Positions 1 through 10,846 of a stretch of 64,000 nt of DNA are shown in pieces. Positions within the stretch are counted from its first letter, which is position 1; the number at the start of each line of letters is the position of its first letter. A model generated the notes under the pieces. It ran no database searches, had not been told where the DNA came from, and worked only from the letters and a program-made list of their open reading frames with translations. The translations under genes were made by a program, and so were the position numbers. The stretch comes from Jaltomata sinuosa (lineage: Eukaryota > Streptophyta > Magnoliopsida > Solanales > Solanaceae): positions 186,001 to 250,000 of the forward strand of contig QJPP01001594.1 in the NCBI GenBank assembly GCA_003996215.1, read 5' to 3'.

Positions 1-565
1 TGAACTTCATGGTGGGTATTTCTAAGACCTTGGGAAAGTATGACTCAATTTGGGTCATCGTGGATAGGCTAACTAAGTCGGCTTATTTTATTTCGGTCAG
101 GTTTGATTACAACTCTCAGCAGTTGGCCAAGATCTATGTCAAGGAGATAGTGAGGTTGCATGGGGTGCCACTACTATTATTGACAGAGGTACACAATTTA
201 CTTCTAAGTTCTGGGGTAGGTTACCCGAAGAGTTGGGCACCCAGGTCACTTTTAGCATAACTTTTCACCCTCAAACTGATGGTCAGTCGAAGAGGATGAT
301 TCAGGTGCTTGAGGACATGCTGAGAGCATGTGTGATTGACTTTGGGGGTCATTGGGACCATTTCTTGTCATTGTGTGAATTCTCATACAACATCAGCTAT
401 CACTCCAGTATTGACATGGCACCATTCGAGGCATTTTATAGGAGAGGATGTAGATCTCCCATAGGATGGTTCAAGGTGAGTGATGTAAAGCCTCTGGGCA
501 TTGATTTAGTGAAAGAAGCCCAAGAAAAAGTGAGGGGTATCCAAACCAAGTTGTTGGCAGCCTAG
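1..565 (+). pseudogene. Integrase catalytic core, broken (element 1)
   Basis: Remnant of the gypsy integrase that inserts element cDNA into host chromatin. The first frame carries the core around the first catalytic Asp (KYDSIWVIVDRLTKS) and ends with REIVRLHGVP. The next block, IIDRGTQFTSKFW with the second Asp, lies in another frame, so a frameshift falls near 175. From 233 the frame continues through HPQTDGQS, the region of the catalytic Glu (here RMIQVLEDML, where relatives have ERTIQVLEDM) and YHSSIDMAPFEAFY. It stops at 563-565. The Glu next to Arg appears changed to Arg or Lys, which with the frameshift predicts a dead enzyme. Confidence 0.88.
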
Positions 566-1063
566 AGGAGACAAAAGGAATATACACACCGACAGGTAAG
601 AGACATGTCCTTTTTAGGTTGGTGAACAAATTCTATTGAAGGTGTCACCTATGTAAGGAGTCATGAGGTTTGGAAAGAAGGGTAAGCTTAGCCCTCGGTA
701 CATCAGTCCATTCAAGGTTCTTAAAGATGTGGGGTCAGTAGCTTACAGGTTTGTCTTGCCCCCCAGTTTGTCTGGGGTCTATCTAATTTTCCATGTATCT
801 ATGCTGAAAAGATATCATGGGGATGGGGATTACATCATCAAATGGGATTTAGTTTTGCTAGATAAGGACCTTCAGTCCGACGAGGAGTCGATTGCTATTT
901 TTGATTGGGATATCTGGAAATTAAGGAAAAGGAGATCAGATCAGTAAAGTTTCAGTAGAAGCATCATCCGATTAAAGAAGACACTTGGAAAACCGAGAAA
1001 GACATGCAGGACAAGTACCCTCACTTGTTTGAGGATTCAAGTACTACTTTCTTCTTGATTTAG
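566..1063 (+). pseudogene. Integrase C-terminus and chromodomain remnant (element 1)
   Basis: Continuation of the polyprotein after the 565 stop. An open stretch from 663 reads MRFGKKGKLSPRYISPF and HVSMLKRYHGD, the conserved gypsy integrase C-terminal block after the GPY-like module. After a stop near 945 the typical chromodomain tail follows (HHPIKEDTWKTEKDMQDKYP), ending at TAG 1061-1063. In family members this module reads a chromatin mark and biases integration into heterochromatin. Stops and frameshifts between blocks show it is a pseudogene. Confidence 0.85.
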
Positions 1064-1115
1064 CTCATTCTTTTTGTTTGATCATTCGGGGATGAATGAT
1101 GGGTAAATTGGTATC
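1064..1115 (+). other. Polypurine-tract region before the 3' LTR (element 1)
   Basis: Purine-rich GGGGATGAATGATGGGTAAA lies directly before the LTR start. The same block precedes the 3' LTR of element 5 in reverse orientation (about 28734-28770). It marks plus-strand DNA priming during reverse transcription. Confidence 0.7.
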
Positions 1116-1470
1116 TATTGTAATGACCTTACCTGTTGTTTTGGGTGTGCTAATTGTACGAGAAATCAGGTTAGAAAACTTTAAGGTTGGGGAGTTGAAA
1201 ATTTTAGCTAGGCCAGTCTCTAACAAAACTTGAGCGAGGTGAGGTCTAGGAAAATCCGAGAAAGGATTAGGAAAAATGAATAAGCTTGAGCTTGTTTTTT
1301 GTTAGGTAAGGTATTAAGGAGTCCATAGGATATTTCGGAGCTGAATTCGGGTGAGTAGAACTCTCGATATCGAACTTGATATAAAAGGGTTGGTCCAAAA
1401 TATCATGGTTTGAGGGTGTGTTTTGAAATGGGAAAAACTTGGAGGATTTTTGAGTTTCTATCTCGTGACA

Positions 1471-1671
1471 CCCGCTATAGGGGGTGAAAGGCCGCTATCA
1501 TGATGTTGCTATAGCAGAGAAATTCCCACTATAGCGAGAGTCAGAGTCGCTCAACTCCATTATAGCAGGAGGCTGCCACTATGGCGGTGCCTCTATAGCG
1601 GGATTAATCGTTGTAAATGCCGAAACTTCCCCAAAAATGCTCATTATTTCACAAAAAGCATTTTGGGGAAG
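1471..1671 (+). repeat. LTR palindrome cluster plus hairpin (element 1)
   Basis: Repeated CCGCTATAGCGG-like words, a self-complementary motif, fill 1471-1603 in various states of decay (CTATAGCAGG, CTATGGCGG). Next comes an inverted repeat with arms 1626-1641 (CTTCCCCAAAAATGCT) and 1657-1671 (AGCATTTTGGGGAAG). The same order recurs in the LTRs of elements 2 and 5. The function is unknown; the location suggests U3 regulation. Confidence 0.75.
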
Positions 1672-2370
1672 ATAGAGGCCATTTTGGGTGAAATCCATCA
1701 TTTTCCATTGAATTCTTCATTAAGGTAAGTATTTTGTCTCCGTAAACTAGTACTTCAATTTCTATGGCTTAGAATCGTTAGTTATATGCTTGGGGAGGGT
1801 TTGACTTAACCTAGGTTAAATTTTCTATTGTAAAATGAAATGTTAGGGAATAAAACCTTGGTTTCTTGGTTTAAGTTGCTTATTTAGGATTCCTTTACCA
1901 TAATTCACTAATGTAAACATGGAATTGGTAGTAATTAGGTAAAATTATGGTGGGAAGGCCCTAAAATGGGAGGAATGATCATGAAATTTGTCCGGGGTTT
2001 GGGATTAAGATATAATCCACATTATTTAGGCCATTTTGGGTTGATTGTGTGTTTACATTTTGTTCTTACACCACAATCAAGCTAAAGTTGCAAGAAACGG
2101 GAAAGCTCAGGTCCAGTAGAGCATTCAAGCTTGGATTGAGGTAGGTGATGGTTATTGTAATCCAAATTTGTAATGTGTTCTTTATAATTGTCTCTTTAGT
2201 ATTACTTGCACCATATGTGTTAAGGGAAAAAGGGAAAAGTGTAGTGATATCTTTAGTGTCAATCTCATGCAATGAACTTGTTTTAAATGCTTGTTGGTTG
2301 TACAAGTGTGGTATGTTATTCATTGTGGTTGTGATTATATTGATATCTGTGATTTCTTCGGTTGGCTTAG

Positions 2371-2498
2371 GTACCACTCGTGGTACAGATTATCGATTGG
2401 CTTGGGTACTGCGCCTGGTATAGGTTATTCATCGGTTGGCTCGAGTACCATGCATAGTACAGTTTCACTTATGGTTGGATCAGGTACCACGCCTGTTA
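2371..2498 (+). repeat. GTACCA-TGGTAC hairpin minisatellite (element 1 LTR)
   Basis: Four degenerate units start at 2371, 2406, 2445 and 2483, spaced 35-39 bases apart. The first is GTACCACTCGTGGTAC, a perfect 6-bp stem around CTCG. Later units have partly lost pairing. Related units occur at 5605-5735, 11665-11800, 27345-27490 and 34775-34890. Confidence 0.75.
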
Positions 2499-3017
2499 TG
2501 GGTTTGATTGTTATAGTGTTTTTTGGTTCCATAAGTGAACCGAGTTTATATATTATGATGTTATTACTTCATGATGGTCCATGTGTGGATGATTTGGTAT
2601 GTTGAAGTGCTAAGGTGGTTTCTTGAGTAAACCGGGATTGCATGTTGAACGCTATAAATGATGTCCTAGGGATCCTTGGGTGGTCTGGGTTGTTATTATT
2701 TACTTGTTTTGGACATGTCTTATATGGTGGTTAAGTCAGGTTGATGACTGAGAGTCTTGCTTATATATACTTGACTTTATTTGTTATGGGGTTGCATCCT
2801 CATCCTTTGACATGTTTAGAGTTTTGGTACACGACTTTTAGATTCTAGGGGAATATTTCTGCAGGGTTTTTTATTATTTATTTTAGATGTGAATCTCAGA
2901 TTATTTATTGCAAATTGGTTTTTAGCTTCTTAGTTTCTGGTTAAGTATTGGTTGATTAATTAGTTCTCCCACCAGGGGTTAGTGTGGGTGCCACTCGTGG
3001 GGGGTTAGGTCGCGACA

Positions 3018-3334
3018 CATGCATCTAAATGTATGTATTCTATATACACAAGTGAAGGTGGTTTTCTCTTGATCTTATGGTGCTATAGAAAATTGATTAT
3101 ATCTCGAGTACCAGTCCAAAAAGGAAATAATATTCCTGCTCTGCTAACCTGTCAAGCATCTGATTTATAAATGAAAAGTTATAGTGGTCCTTCCTTGTGG
3201 CTTTATTTAGTTTCCTGTAACCCATCCATATTTTCCATTATGTAATTGTTCTTGATGGAATGAGTTCATTTTTATTATTAGTAATGACAATAATCCCTCC
3301 TTTCTTAGTACATATTATACGAGACCCACCCATT
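3018..3334 (-). pseudogene. Athila/Tat-like gypsy reverse transcriptase scrap
   Basis: Read on the minus strand, with frame changes and stops, this shows successive blocks of a plant Athila/Tat-type RT: a WVS...KKGG-like start near 3320, an N-x-ELIP-like stretch, then LNKATRK-like, DQMLERLAG-like and LDGYSGYNQ-like segments (here LDWYSRYNQFSIAP), ending in DQEKTTFTC at about 3046-3065. No frame is open for long. It differs in sequence from the chromovirus RTs elsewhere in the window, so it comes from a separate, older insertion. Assignment rests on motif recognition only. Confidence 0.6.
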
Positions 3335-3341
3335 GGCTATC

Positions 3342-4924
3342 TGTAATGACTCTTTCCATCATTACAGTATAGTCTAGCATGCCAAAATTTGAGTTAAGAT
3401 TCTCCCAAAATAAAGTGTTAGAAATTTCATGCTAGGCTAATCTTGGATGAATTCGAAGTGCTGTATGGTCTAGATGAATTTGGTAATGGATAGGTCGGAG
3501 TTTATAAGATATGAGACCAAATTATGATAGCTAGGAGGTTAAGGAGTTTGTGGAAACTTTTGGAAGTGAATTCGTGTTAGTAGAACTCCGGTTAGCGCAT
3601 TTGACGTAAAGGGGTTAGTTTGAGATGTCAATATTTGGGAGTGTATTGTAAAATTGGAAAATCTAGGATTTTCAAACTTTCTTCCTTCCCTAGGGCTCTA
3701 TAGCAGGAGGCAGGCTGCTACTATTGGGCTGCTATAGCGGGAATTTTCCCGCTATAGCAAAAGTCAACTTTGGTTGATCCTGCCATAGAGGGTGGATGTC
3801 GCTATAGTGGGAATCAGGCCACTATAGCGGGTTACACGATGTTAAACGCAATTTTCAGACATAAAACGTATTTTTCATTCCATATTTGTTCCAGACCTAT
3901 GAGAGGTGATTTAGGTCAAACCCCATTAGTTTGCACCCAAATTCCTTCGTTGAGGTAATTTAATCTACCCGTTTAACTAGTTTTTCATCGGTAAATCCTT
4001 AGAATCACTAGGTTTTGATTGTGGGGAAGGATTTGACCTGACCTAGGTTAGTTTTCTGGTATAACTTGGTGAAAAACAAGGTGTAGTCCTTGGGTTGTGA
4101 TTTAGGGTGGATAGATTATGATTGCATGACTAGAAATTGTTGTTACAAACTTGAATTCGGTAGAATTAAGTTGGAATGAATATAGAAGAACCCTGGAATA
4201 AGGGAATGATCATGTTTTTTGGCCCGGGGCTATGGGAATTAGGCTGTAACCCTTGTAATTATTAGAATAAATGTTAAATGGTGAATACTTTGTTATTTTT
4301 AAACACTAATCAAGTCAAGATTGCTAGAAAGGGAAAGGCTCAAGTTCGTTAGAGCAGTGCAAGGCTTGGATTGAGGTATTGATGGTTGAATTGTAGTTGA
4401 AACTTAATTTAGTTAATGTGTTTCATATTAACTATCTCTTTGTTTACTTGTTGCAATGCATGCTGCAAATGTTAAATGGTTGTATAATAACGCAAGTGTT
4501 TAATCACCTGCGATGAGATTGTGTAAAAAGGATTGTATTAAGTGCAATGTGGTTATATTATCTCATATTATGATTGTAAGTGTTGTGGCATGACTTGATA
4601 TTATGAGATGAACTGGTAAAGGTCATTGTCACAGAATTGGTGAAACTCGGGAGGTATAAGGGTGGGGACGTTGGAATAGGGGTGGTATAACATTGTTTTG
4701 GCATAAGGGTGGCAAGCACTAGTTGTCTGGGTTATTTGGTACATGAACTGAGCTCTTCCCCTGCACTTCATAGATAGTGGGCATTTATAACATCCATAGC
4801 ATATGTTTACATGGTATTGGTGAGTTTGATGGTTCCATGAGTGGACCAGGTTACATTATTGATGTTATTTTGGATCTATGAGTGGTCCAGATTATTATCT
4901 TACTTGAAATGTGAAATTATTTAT
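3342..4924 (+). repeat. Orphan LTR fragment related to family A
   Basis: Starts TGTAATGAC, like a family A LTR, and carries a CTATAGCGG-type cluster (about 3697-3835) and the downstream blocks found in the element 1 LTR. It lacks clear GTACCA hairpin units. It ends where an oppositely oriented family A LTR begins, near 4925. No coding region or PBS is attached, so it is a solo LTR or a truncation product. Confidence 0.7.
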
Positions 4925-6902
4925 TGAAGTCAAGTAAAACAGCAAAATTGTGGCAAGCTTGAGTTGTGTACCAAAACATCTACTAAGTCTAGAATACGAG
5001 GATGCAACCCCAACAAATAAGAAGTCTGAGTCCAAAATAATGGACTAGGAGTAAAATAGATGAACCCATGATAGCTCGGAAGAAGCAGCTCAACCATTGA
5101 TTGTGGAAATGTCAGAACTACAACTGAGGTCGCGTAGCAGCCGTCGGAATATGCCCTGTACTCACAAAAGAAAAGCAAGTGCAGTATCAGTACACAAAAT
5201 AACAGTGCACTGCTAGGATCATCGGCCAGCTCCAAACATACGAAATATGAACAAATAACTAAAACTCAATAAATCTAGACAGAACATGCCAATCCAAGCT
5301 ATTGAGTATAACCAGACTCCCAGTCATTAACCATACTTAACAACCACATAAAAACATGTCCCCGAGCCGCCACAAGAACAACTTCAGATAGGAATTAACC
5401 TGACCTTTAAGTACCTGGACCACCCAAGGATCCCTAAGACATCAGCTATGGTGTTTAACAATGCAACCCCGATCTACACAAGAACCATTCCAGCATTTAA
5501 ACACAAAAACCCGGCCACTCAAGCACCAATCGGAAGTAAATGTATCACAACAATCAACCCAGTTCACTCATGGAACCAACACAAGAAAGAATAAAAAAAC
5601 ATTTACTAGGCGTGGTACCCGAGCCATCTATTTTAGAACCTGTACCAGGCGTGGTACCCGAGCCAATCATAGATATCCCATACCAGGCATGGTACTCGAG
5701 CAAACTGATAGAAATATACTAGGTGTGGTACCCGATCTAACTGAAGAATCACAGATATCATACAATCAGAGACACAATGAATATCACCACACTTGTAAAC
5801 CCAAAAAGCATTAATCAAGTTCATTTCACGGGATTAACAACCAGATATCAATTTACATACTATTTCTTATTCCCTAAACATGCAATGTACAGAAATACTA
5901 TGTAATAGTTAATATGCATATATAACGCATTTAGGGGAAAAAATCAACCATCACGTACCTCGAATGAGCCCGAAAGCTTTATTGGACCAAAGCCTTCCCG
6001 TTTCTTGAAGCTTTCTCTTGCCCTTGGTCTAAAAACAACCATATAATACTAAATTAAATAATATGGCCTAAATATTCCCCAAACTATACCCAAATCCCAA
6101 TCCCCAGGTCAAACCCATGATCATTCCACTCATTTCCGGGCTTTCCCATCATTAATTCACCTAGGACTACCATTTTTATGGTTACACTTAGCGAATTACG
6201 GATGGTTAATCATGAATAAGCAATTATATACAAAGCCCAAGATTTCTACACCTTAGAACCCTTGTTACATTGGATTCTTCCACCTTAGGTCAAGCCAAAC
6301 CCTCCCCCAAGCTCGCAACTACTGATTCTAAAACATATCAGTCGTAGTACTAAGTTAGGGGAACAAAATCCTTGCTTTTACGATGAAGTTTGGTGGAAAA
6401 ACTGTAGAAATTGCCCCTCTTTGCCTCTGCCCTTCCCCAAAATGTTCTTGAGAATTTCAGAACATTTTTGGGGAAGTTTCTACATTTACTGTGACTTACT
6501 TCACTATAGCGGTCTCACTCATCTATAGCGGCACTGCCGTAGCAAAAATTGCCCGCTATAGCGGTGTTGACCACCTTGTCTTCCACTATAGAGGAAATTT
6601 CTCTGCTACAGTGGTTGTTGTCATAGTAGAGTGTCACCCGCTATAGCGGTTGACATGGGACAGAACCTCGGAAAATCCCCCAGATTTTCCCATTGTACAA
6701 CACACCTTCAAACCTTGATGTTCCCAATAAACTCTTTCACGTCAAGTTCAATATCAGGAGTTCTACTCACCCAAATTCACTTTTGAAAAGTCCAATGGAC
6801 TCCTTAACATCTTATCTAAAAAGAAATCTAGCTCAACCTTAGTCATTTTACCCAATTCTTTCTCAGATTTCCCTAGACCTTACCTTGCTCAGAATTCATT
6901 AA
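4925..6902 (-). repeat. 3' LTR of element 2
   Basis: Matches the right LTR from about 10975 onward, clearly from TTGTGTACCAAAACATC at 4963. It holds GTACC hairpin units (5605-5735), a conserved hairpin (arms 6432-6448 and 6459-6476) and a CTATAGCGG cluster (6503-6650, with perfect CCGCTATAGCGG at 6553-6564 and 6638-6649). It stops short at about 6902: the remaining LTR and polypurine tract seen in element 5 are missing and chromodomain sequence follows at once, indicating a deletion. Confidence 0.85.
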
Positions 6903-6904
6903 CT

Positions 6905-7355
6905 GGATGATGCTTCTATTGGGCCTTCACCGATCTGATTTCCTTTGTCCTTAATTTTTAGACATCCCGATCAAGAATTACAACCGGCTCCTCTTGTACT
7001 GAAGGTCCTTGTCTAACAAGATCGAATCACATTTAATAATGTACTCTCCATCCCTATAGTATCACTTTATCATGGATACATGGAAATTTGGGTGGACTCC
7101 AAACAAACTAGGCGGCGTTAACTTGTAAGCTACCGACCCTATAATCTGGTGGATCTCAAATTGACCGATATACGGAGGGAAAAGATTTCACCTCTTGCAA
7201 AACCATATTACCCCTTTCATTGGTTACACCTTCAACAAAACTTATTCACCAGTCTGAAATGCCATGTCCCTTACCTTTCGATCCACATACTCTTTTTTCC
7301 TGATCTAGGATACGAACAACTTGGTTTGAATGCCTCTCACCTTTTCCTGAGCTTC
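6905..7355 (-). pseudogene. Integrase C-terminus and chromodomain remnant (element 2)
   Basis: Minus-strand counterpart of 28743-29250 in element 5. The chromodomain start aligns at 6905-6960 and the integrase C-terminal block lies upstream, but no frame is open for more than a few dozen codons. The chromodomain end was removed by the deletion that also took the LTR end. Recognised mainly by nucleotide similarity to element 5. Confidence 0.65.
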
Positions 7356-7357
7356 CT

Positions 7358-7900
7358 TCACCAAGTCAATGCCAAAGGTTTCACATTGCCTGCATCGAAC
7401 CACCCTATGGGTGATTTACATCCCCTCTCATAAAGTGCCTCAAATGGTTCCATATCAATACTGGAGTGATAGTTGTTGTTGTATGAGAACTCACACAATG
7501 GTAAAAATTGATCCCAATGGCCCCCAAAATCAATCACACATGCTCTCAGCATATCTTTCAACACCTGAATTATCCTCTCTGACTGACCATCCATTTGAGG
7601 ATGAAAAGTTGTGCTAAAACTGAGTTGGGTGCCCAACTCTTCGTGTAACTTTCCCAGAACTTAGAAGTAAAATTGCATACCTCTGTCTGAAATGATGGAG
7701 AGTGGCACCCTATGCAATCTCACTATTTCCTTGACATAAATCTTGGCCAACTACTAGGACTTATAATCCACCCTAACCAGGATGAAATAAGCTGACTTGG
7801 TTAGCCTATCTACGATGACCCAAATGGAGTCATACTTGCCCAAGGTCTTATAAAGACCCACCACGAAGTGCATGACTATCCTTTCCCACTTTCACTCAGG
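7358..7900 (-). pseudogene. Integrase catalytic core, broken (element 2)
   Basis: Open block 7636-7358 carries MGTQLSFSTTFHPQMDGQ, SERIIQVLKDML with the catalytic Glu, and YHSSIDMEPFEALYERG. The preceding part, which should hold both catalytic Asp residues, lies in other frames up to about 7900 (KYDSIW- and VKEIVRLH-like stretches). Frameshifts make it non-functional. Neighbours are RNase H and the integrase zinc finger upstream and the C-terminal module downstream, the standard gypsy order. Confidence 0.8.
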
Positions 7901-8071
7901 AATGGGCATCCTCTGAAGTAATCATGCAAGCCTTTGATGCTTATACTTCACCTGCTGACAATTTTGACACTTGGACACATATTCAGCTAAGTGCCTTTTC
8001 ATCCCAGGCCACCAATAAAGTTGTCTCAGGTCACGATACATTTTTGTTATGCTCGAATGAATCGAGTACTG

Positions 8072-8719
8072 CTAACCATGAGCCTCTGCCAACACCCTTT
8101 GAACCAAGTCATGAACCTGAGGGACATAAATCTTCCCCCTAAAACATAGTACCCCACACGCATCAAGTGTGGTGTCCGGGGCCTTTCCAGACACTACCTT
8201 GTTACGAAGCTTGTTCAATGCCATATCCTGAAACTGTTTGGCTTTAATTTCTTCCAGAAATGTGGGTTTAACCTCAATACTAGCCAACACCCCACCCTTT
8301 TCTGAGATGCCCAACTGTATGAACTTTGATTCTACAGCCCGAATCTCCCTAGCTAAGGGTCGCTTGGACACCCCTAAACAAGCTAAATTGCCTATGCAAA
8401 CTGCCTTCCAGCTCAATACATCTGCCACCATATTGTCCTTACCCGAATGATACTGGATGGTCACGTCATAATCCTTTAACAACTCCATCCACCTCCTTTG
8501 CCTCAGATTCAAATCCTTTTGTGTAAACACATGTTGTAAGGTCCAATGGTCTTTGAATACTTCATACTTGACACCATAGAGGTAGTGTCTCCAGATCTTA
8601 TATGTAAATACCACCGCTGCCAACTCCAAATCATGGGTTGGATAGTTCTTCTCATGAGGCTTCAATTGCCTCGAAGCATAAGCAATGACATTTTTGTCCT
8701 GCATCAACACAACATCCAA
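8072..8719 (-). pseudogene. RNase H and integrase N-terminal region (element 2)
   Basis: Open for 215 codons. It begins in RNase H (DVVLMQDKNVIAYASRQLK, NYPTHDLELAAVVFTYKIWRHYLYG) and continues through QRRWMELLKDYDVTIQYHSGK, NMVADVLSWK and the linker to the integrase zinc-finger region (DLVQRVLAEAHG). RNase H removes the RNA strand during reverse transcription. The first acidic residue of RNase H lies in the preceding segment. The frame then breaks before the HHCC finger. Confidence 0.85.
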
Positions 8720-9403
8720 ACCCGAATGTGAAGCATCACAGAATACAATGAAGTCCTTACCTTCAATAGCAATGAGAGAATAGGAGTTGTAGTCAGATGT
8801 GTCTTGAGCTTTCGAAAGCTTTCCTCACACTTGTCAGACCAAACAAATGGCACATCTTTCTGGGTCAATCTTTTCAAGTGGGTAGCAATGGAAGCAAACT
8901 TCTTGACAAACCTACGATAATAGCCTGAAAGACCCACAAAACTCCTAACATCAGTCACAAAGCTAGGCTGGACCCAACTCTTAACTGCCTTAATCTTTTG
9001 GGGATACACTATCACCCCTCTTTCTGAAACCACATTTCCTAAGAAAGAAACCAAAGATAACTGAAATTTACACTTTGAAAACAAACTTGGCATATAATTT
9101 TTGGTGCCTCAATATCCCCAAAACAATGTGAAGATGCTCTGCATGCTCCTCCTTACTCTTGGAGTAAATCAGAATATTGTCTATAAACATAATTACAAAG
9201 GAATCCATAAATGACTTGAAACATCATTCATTAAACTCATGAAAATTATCGGCGCATTGGTCAACACGAACGATATTACTAAGAACTCATAATGCCTATA
9301 ACGAGTTCAAAATGTTGTCTTAGGTATATCCTCAGGCCTAATCTTTAGTTGATGGTACCCTGACCTTAAGTCAATTTTTTTAAAACAATGAAGCACTCTG
9401 TAA
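8704..9403 (-). pseudogene. Reverse transcriptase, C-terminal half (element 2)
   Basis: Open block 9093-8704 holds the RT thumb/connection (FSKCKFQLSLVSFLGNVVSE, SFVGLSGYYRRFVKKFASIA, FVWSDKCEESFRKLK). Upstream, 9403-9094 contains the palm with frameshifts. The catalytic box reads FIDN, codons near 9173-9187, where the family has FIDD or FVDD. Loss of the second Asp would inactivate polymerisation even without the frame breaks. The N-terminal RT part is in the gag-RT fusion to the right. Confidence 0.83.
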
Positions 9404-9946
9404 CTAATCAAAAAGGACATCTATGCAGGGTAAAAGATACTTATTTCGGATGGTAAACTTGTTCAATTGCTTGTAGTCTATACACATCCTCATACTACCA
9501 TCCTTCTTTTTCACAAACAAGATCGGAGCACCCCAAGGCGAATAAACCTGCTGACTGGGACCCCTAGAGTAAGAACCACTATAGTTACCCTCATTCCAAA
9601 ACTTCTTAGCTAACACCTTAGCCTTCCCAACTTGTCTAACCCCATCCAGTTTCTTTACATAGTCAGTCATCTCATTAAATCTCTTCCTTGCTGAAGTCAT
9701 ATGGACAGATAAGACCTGCAATGCAGTTTTCAGACCCTTAACACACATGTGAATTCTTTCCTCCTCAGTGACCAATAGTTGGATAGCATAACGGGACAAG
9801 GCATGAAACTTAGCCTCATAGGCTAAAACAGACATATTGCCCTGCTCAAGGGCCAGAAACTCATCCTTCTTATGATCTCTCAGAGTGCGAGGCACATATT
9901 TCTCCAAAACTAAGGCATGAAACTGATCCCAAGTCATTGGAAGCAA
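9404..9946 (-). pseudogene. Gag fused to RT by internal deletion (element 2)
   Basis: A 180-codon open frame. Residues 1-125 are the second half of gag (KYVPRTLRDHKKDEFLALEQ, YEAKFHALSRYA, YVKKLDGVRQ). From about residue 138 it changes abruptly into the RT start (SPWGAPILFVKKKDGSMRM, CIDYKQLNKFTIRNKY). Compared with element 5, about 1.1 kb holding the zinc knuckle, protease and linker is missing; the breakpoint is near 9541. The deletion is in frame, which leaves one long ORF, but the product has no known role and is probably an accident of decay. Confidence 0.85.
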
Positions 9947-10609
9947 GGCTGGTGATCGACTCTATACATGAGCCTTCCACCACTATTTGGCATCACCCTG
10001 CAACTGAAAATTCATAAACTCCACCCCATGTTATTGTACTATACCGAACTTGTGCAACCTTTTATAGCAGTCCAGATTAAACTCAAAGGCATCCTTTTTC
10101 TCTGTACCATGAAATGATAGAGGTTTCAACTTCAAGAACCTGGTTAAAAAGTCATGCTCGGTCCCAATCATAACTGGGCCTATTACCAGATGAAAGAACA
10201 CATCGGTACCCGATGATGCATCTATCTTGTAAGCTATGGCAATAGCTGGATGAGTGCCTGGAACCTGATTCACTGGCCCAGTGGGGGTGGCTCCAATACC
10301 TGCCAGCCCACTCAGAAAGGCCAACACCTGTTGAATTACCTTAGACGACATAAGGGAAAGACCTGCACCTCCGATTGTTTCCACCTCTTTTTATTCTTCA
10401 CCCTCCTCAAGCATAACCTTAACCTCTTCCTCAACAGGATCCTAGGGTGGGGGAAGGGTCACCGCCCTTAGCTCAGCCGCTTCCTGAGCTCCACCTCTGG
10501 CGGGTGTTGCTCTTCGTCTGCCCCTGCCCATGCTCCTTTCATGCCCTCTAGCCACCAGACCCGCAGCTGGAGCTGCTGCACTTGCTCTCTTACGCCTATT
10601 GTTAACCAT
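9947..10609 (-). pseudogene. Gag, N-terminal part (element 2)
   Basis: Starts at ATG 10609-10607 (MVNNRRKRA...), the position equivalent to the element 5 start, followed by an Arg/Gly/Ala-rich leader. After frameshifts the capsid block appears in 10384-10031 (PVMIGTEHDFLTRFLKLKP, FHGTEKKDAFEFNLDCYKRL). Gag forms the virus-like particle of the retrotransposon. A stop and frame change near 10030 separate it from the following gag segment. Confidence 0.78.
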
Positions 10610-10830
10610 CTGCGGACAAAGTAGTGTAGGAAGTTAGATAGCAATTTAGATTGCCAGATACCAATTTGGATCACCGATACCAATTGGAATCAAGTTATAG
10701 CACGAAGGAAGAATGAAGAGATAATTTCTTAAAATCCTGTAGCTTCTCAAAGAAAAAGACAAATGTCTCTGTACCATTCCACAAGACTCTACTAGACCCA
10801 TTTTGTTATGACAATATCAACGAACTTAGG

Positions 10831-10843
10831 GCTCTGATACCAC
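10831..10843 (-). other. Primer-binding site, tRNA-iMet (element 2)
   Basis: Reverse complement begins TGGTATCAGAGC, complementary to the 3' end of plant initiator Met tRNA. It lies three bases inside the 5' LTR border at 10847, the expected position. Confidence 0.85.
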
Positions 10844-10846
10844 CTT

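Larger units (their letters stand above)
1..3017 (+). mobile_element. Ty3/gypsy element 1, 3' part (family A)
   Basis: Right-hand part of a chromovirus-type LTR retrotransposon. It enters the window inside the integrase core and continues through the integrase C-terminus, a chromodomain remnant, a polypurine tract and one LTR. The 5' half lies outside the window, so neither the LTR pair nor the target duplication can be checked. LTR and protein motifs match elements 2 and 5 in the opposite orientation, so the three form one family, called A here. Placement in the Tekay/Del clade is inferred from the long LTR and the C-terminal chromodomain. Confidence 0.9.
1116..3017 (+). repeat. 3' LTR of element 1 (family A)
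   Basis: LTR of about 1.9 kb. The start is set by alignment with the element 5 LTR ends, with TG mutated to TA. The end is set by the terminal block TCGCGACA. It contains a cluster of CTATAGCGG words (1471-1603), a hairpin (1626-1671) and four GTACCA/TGGTAC hairpin units (2371-2498), all three also seen in the reversed LTRs of elements 2 and 5. ORFs inside it are not genes. Confidence 0.85.
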
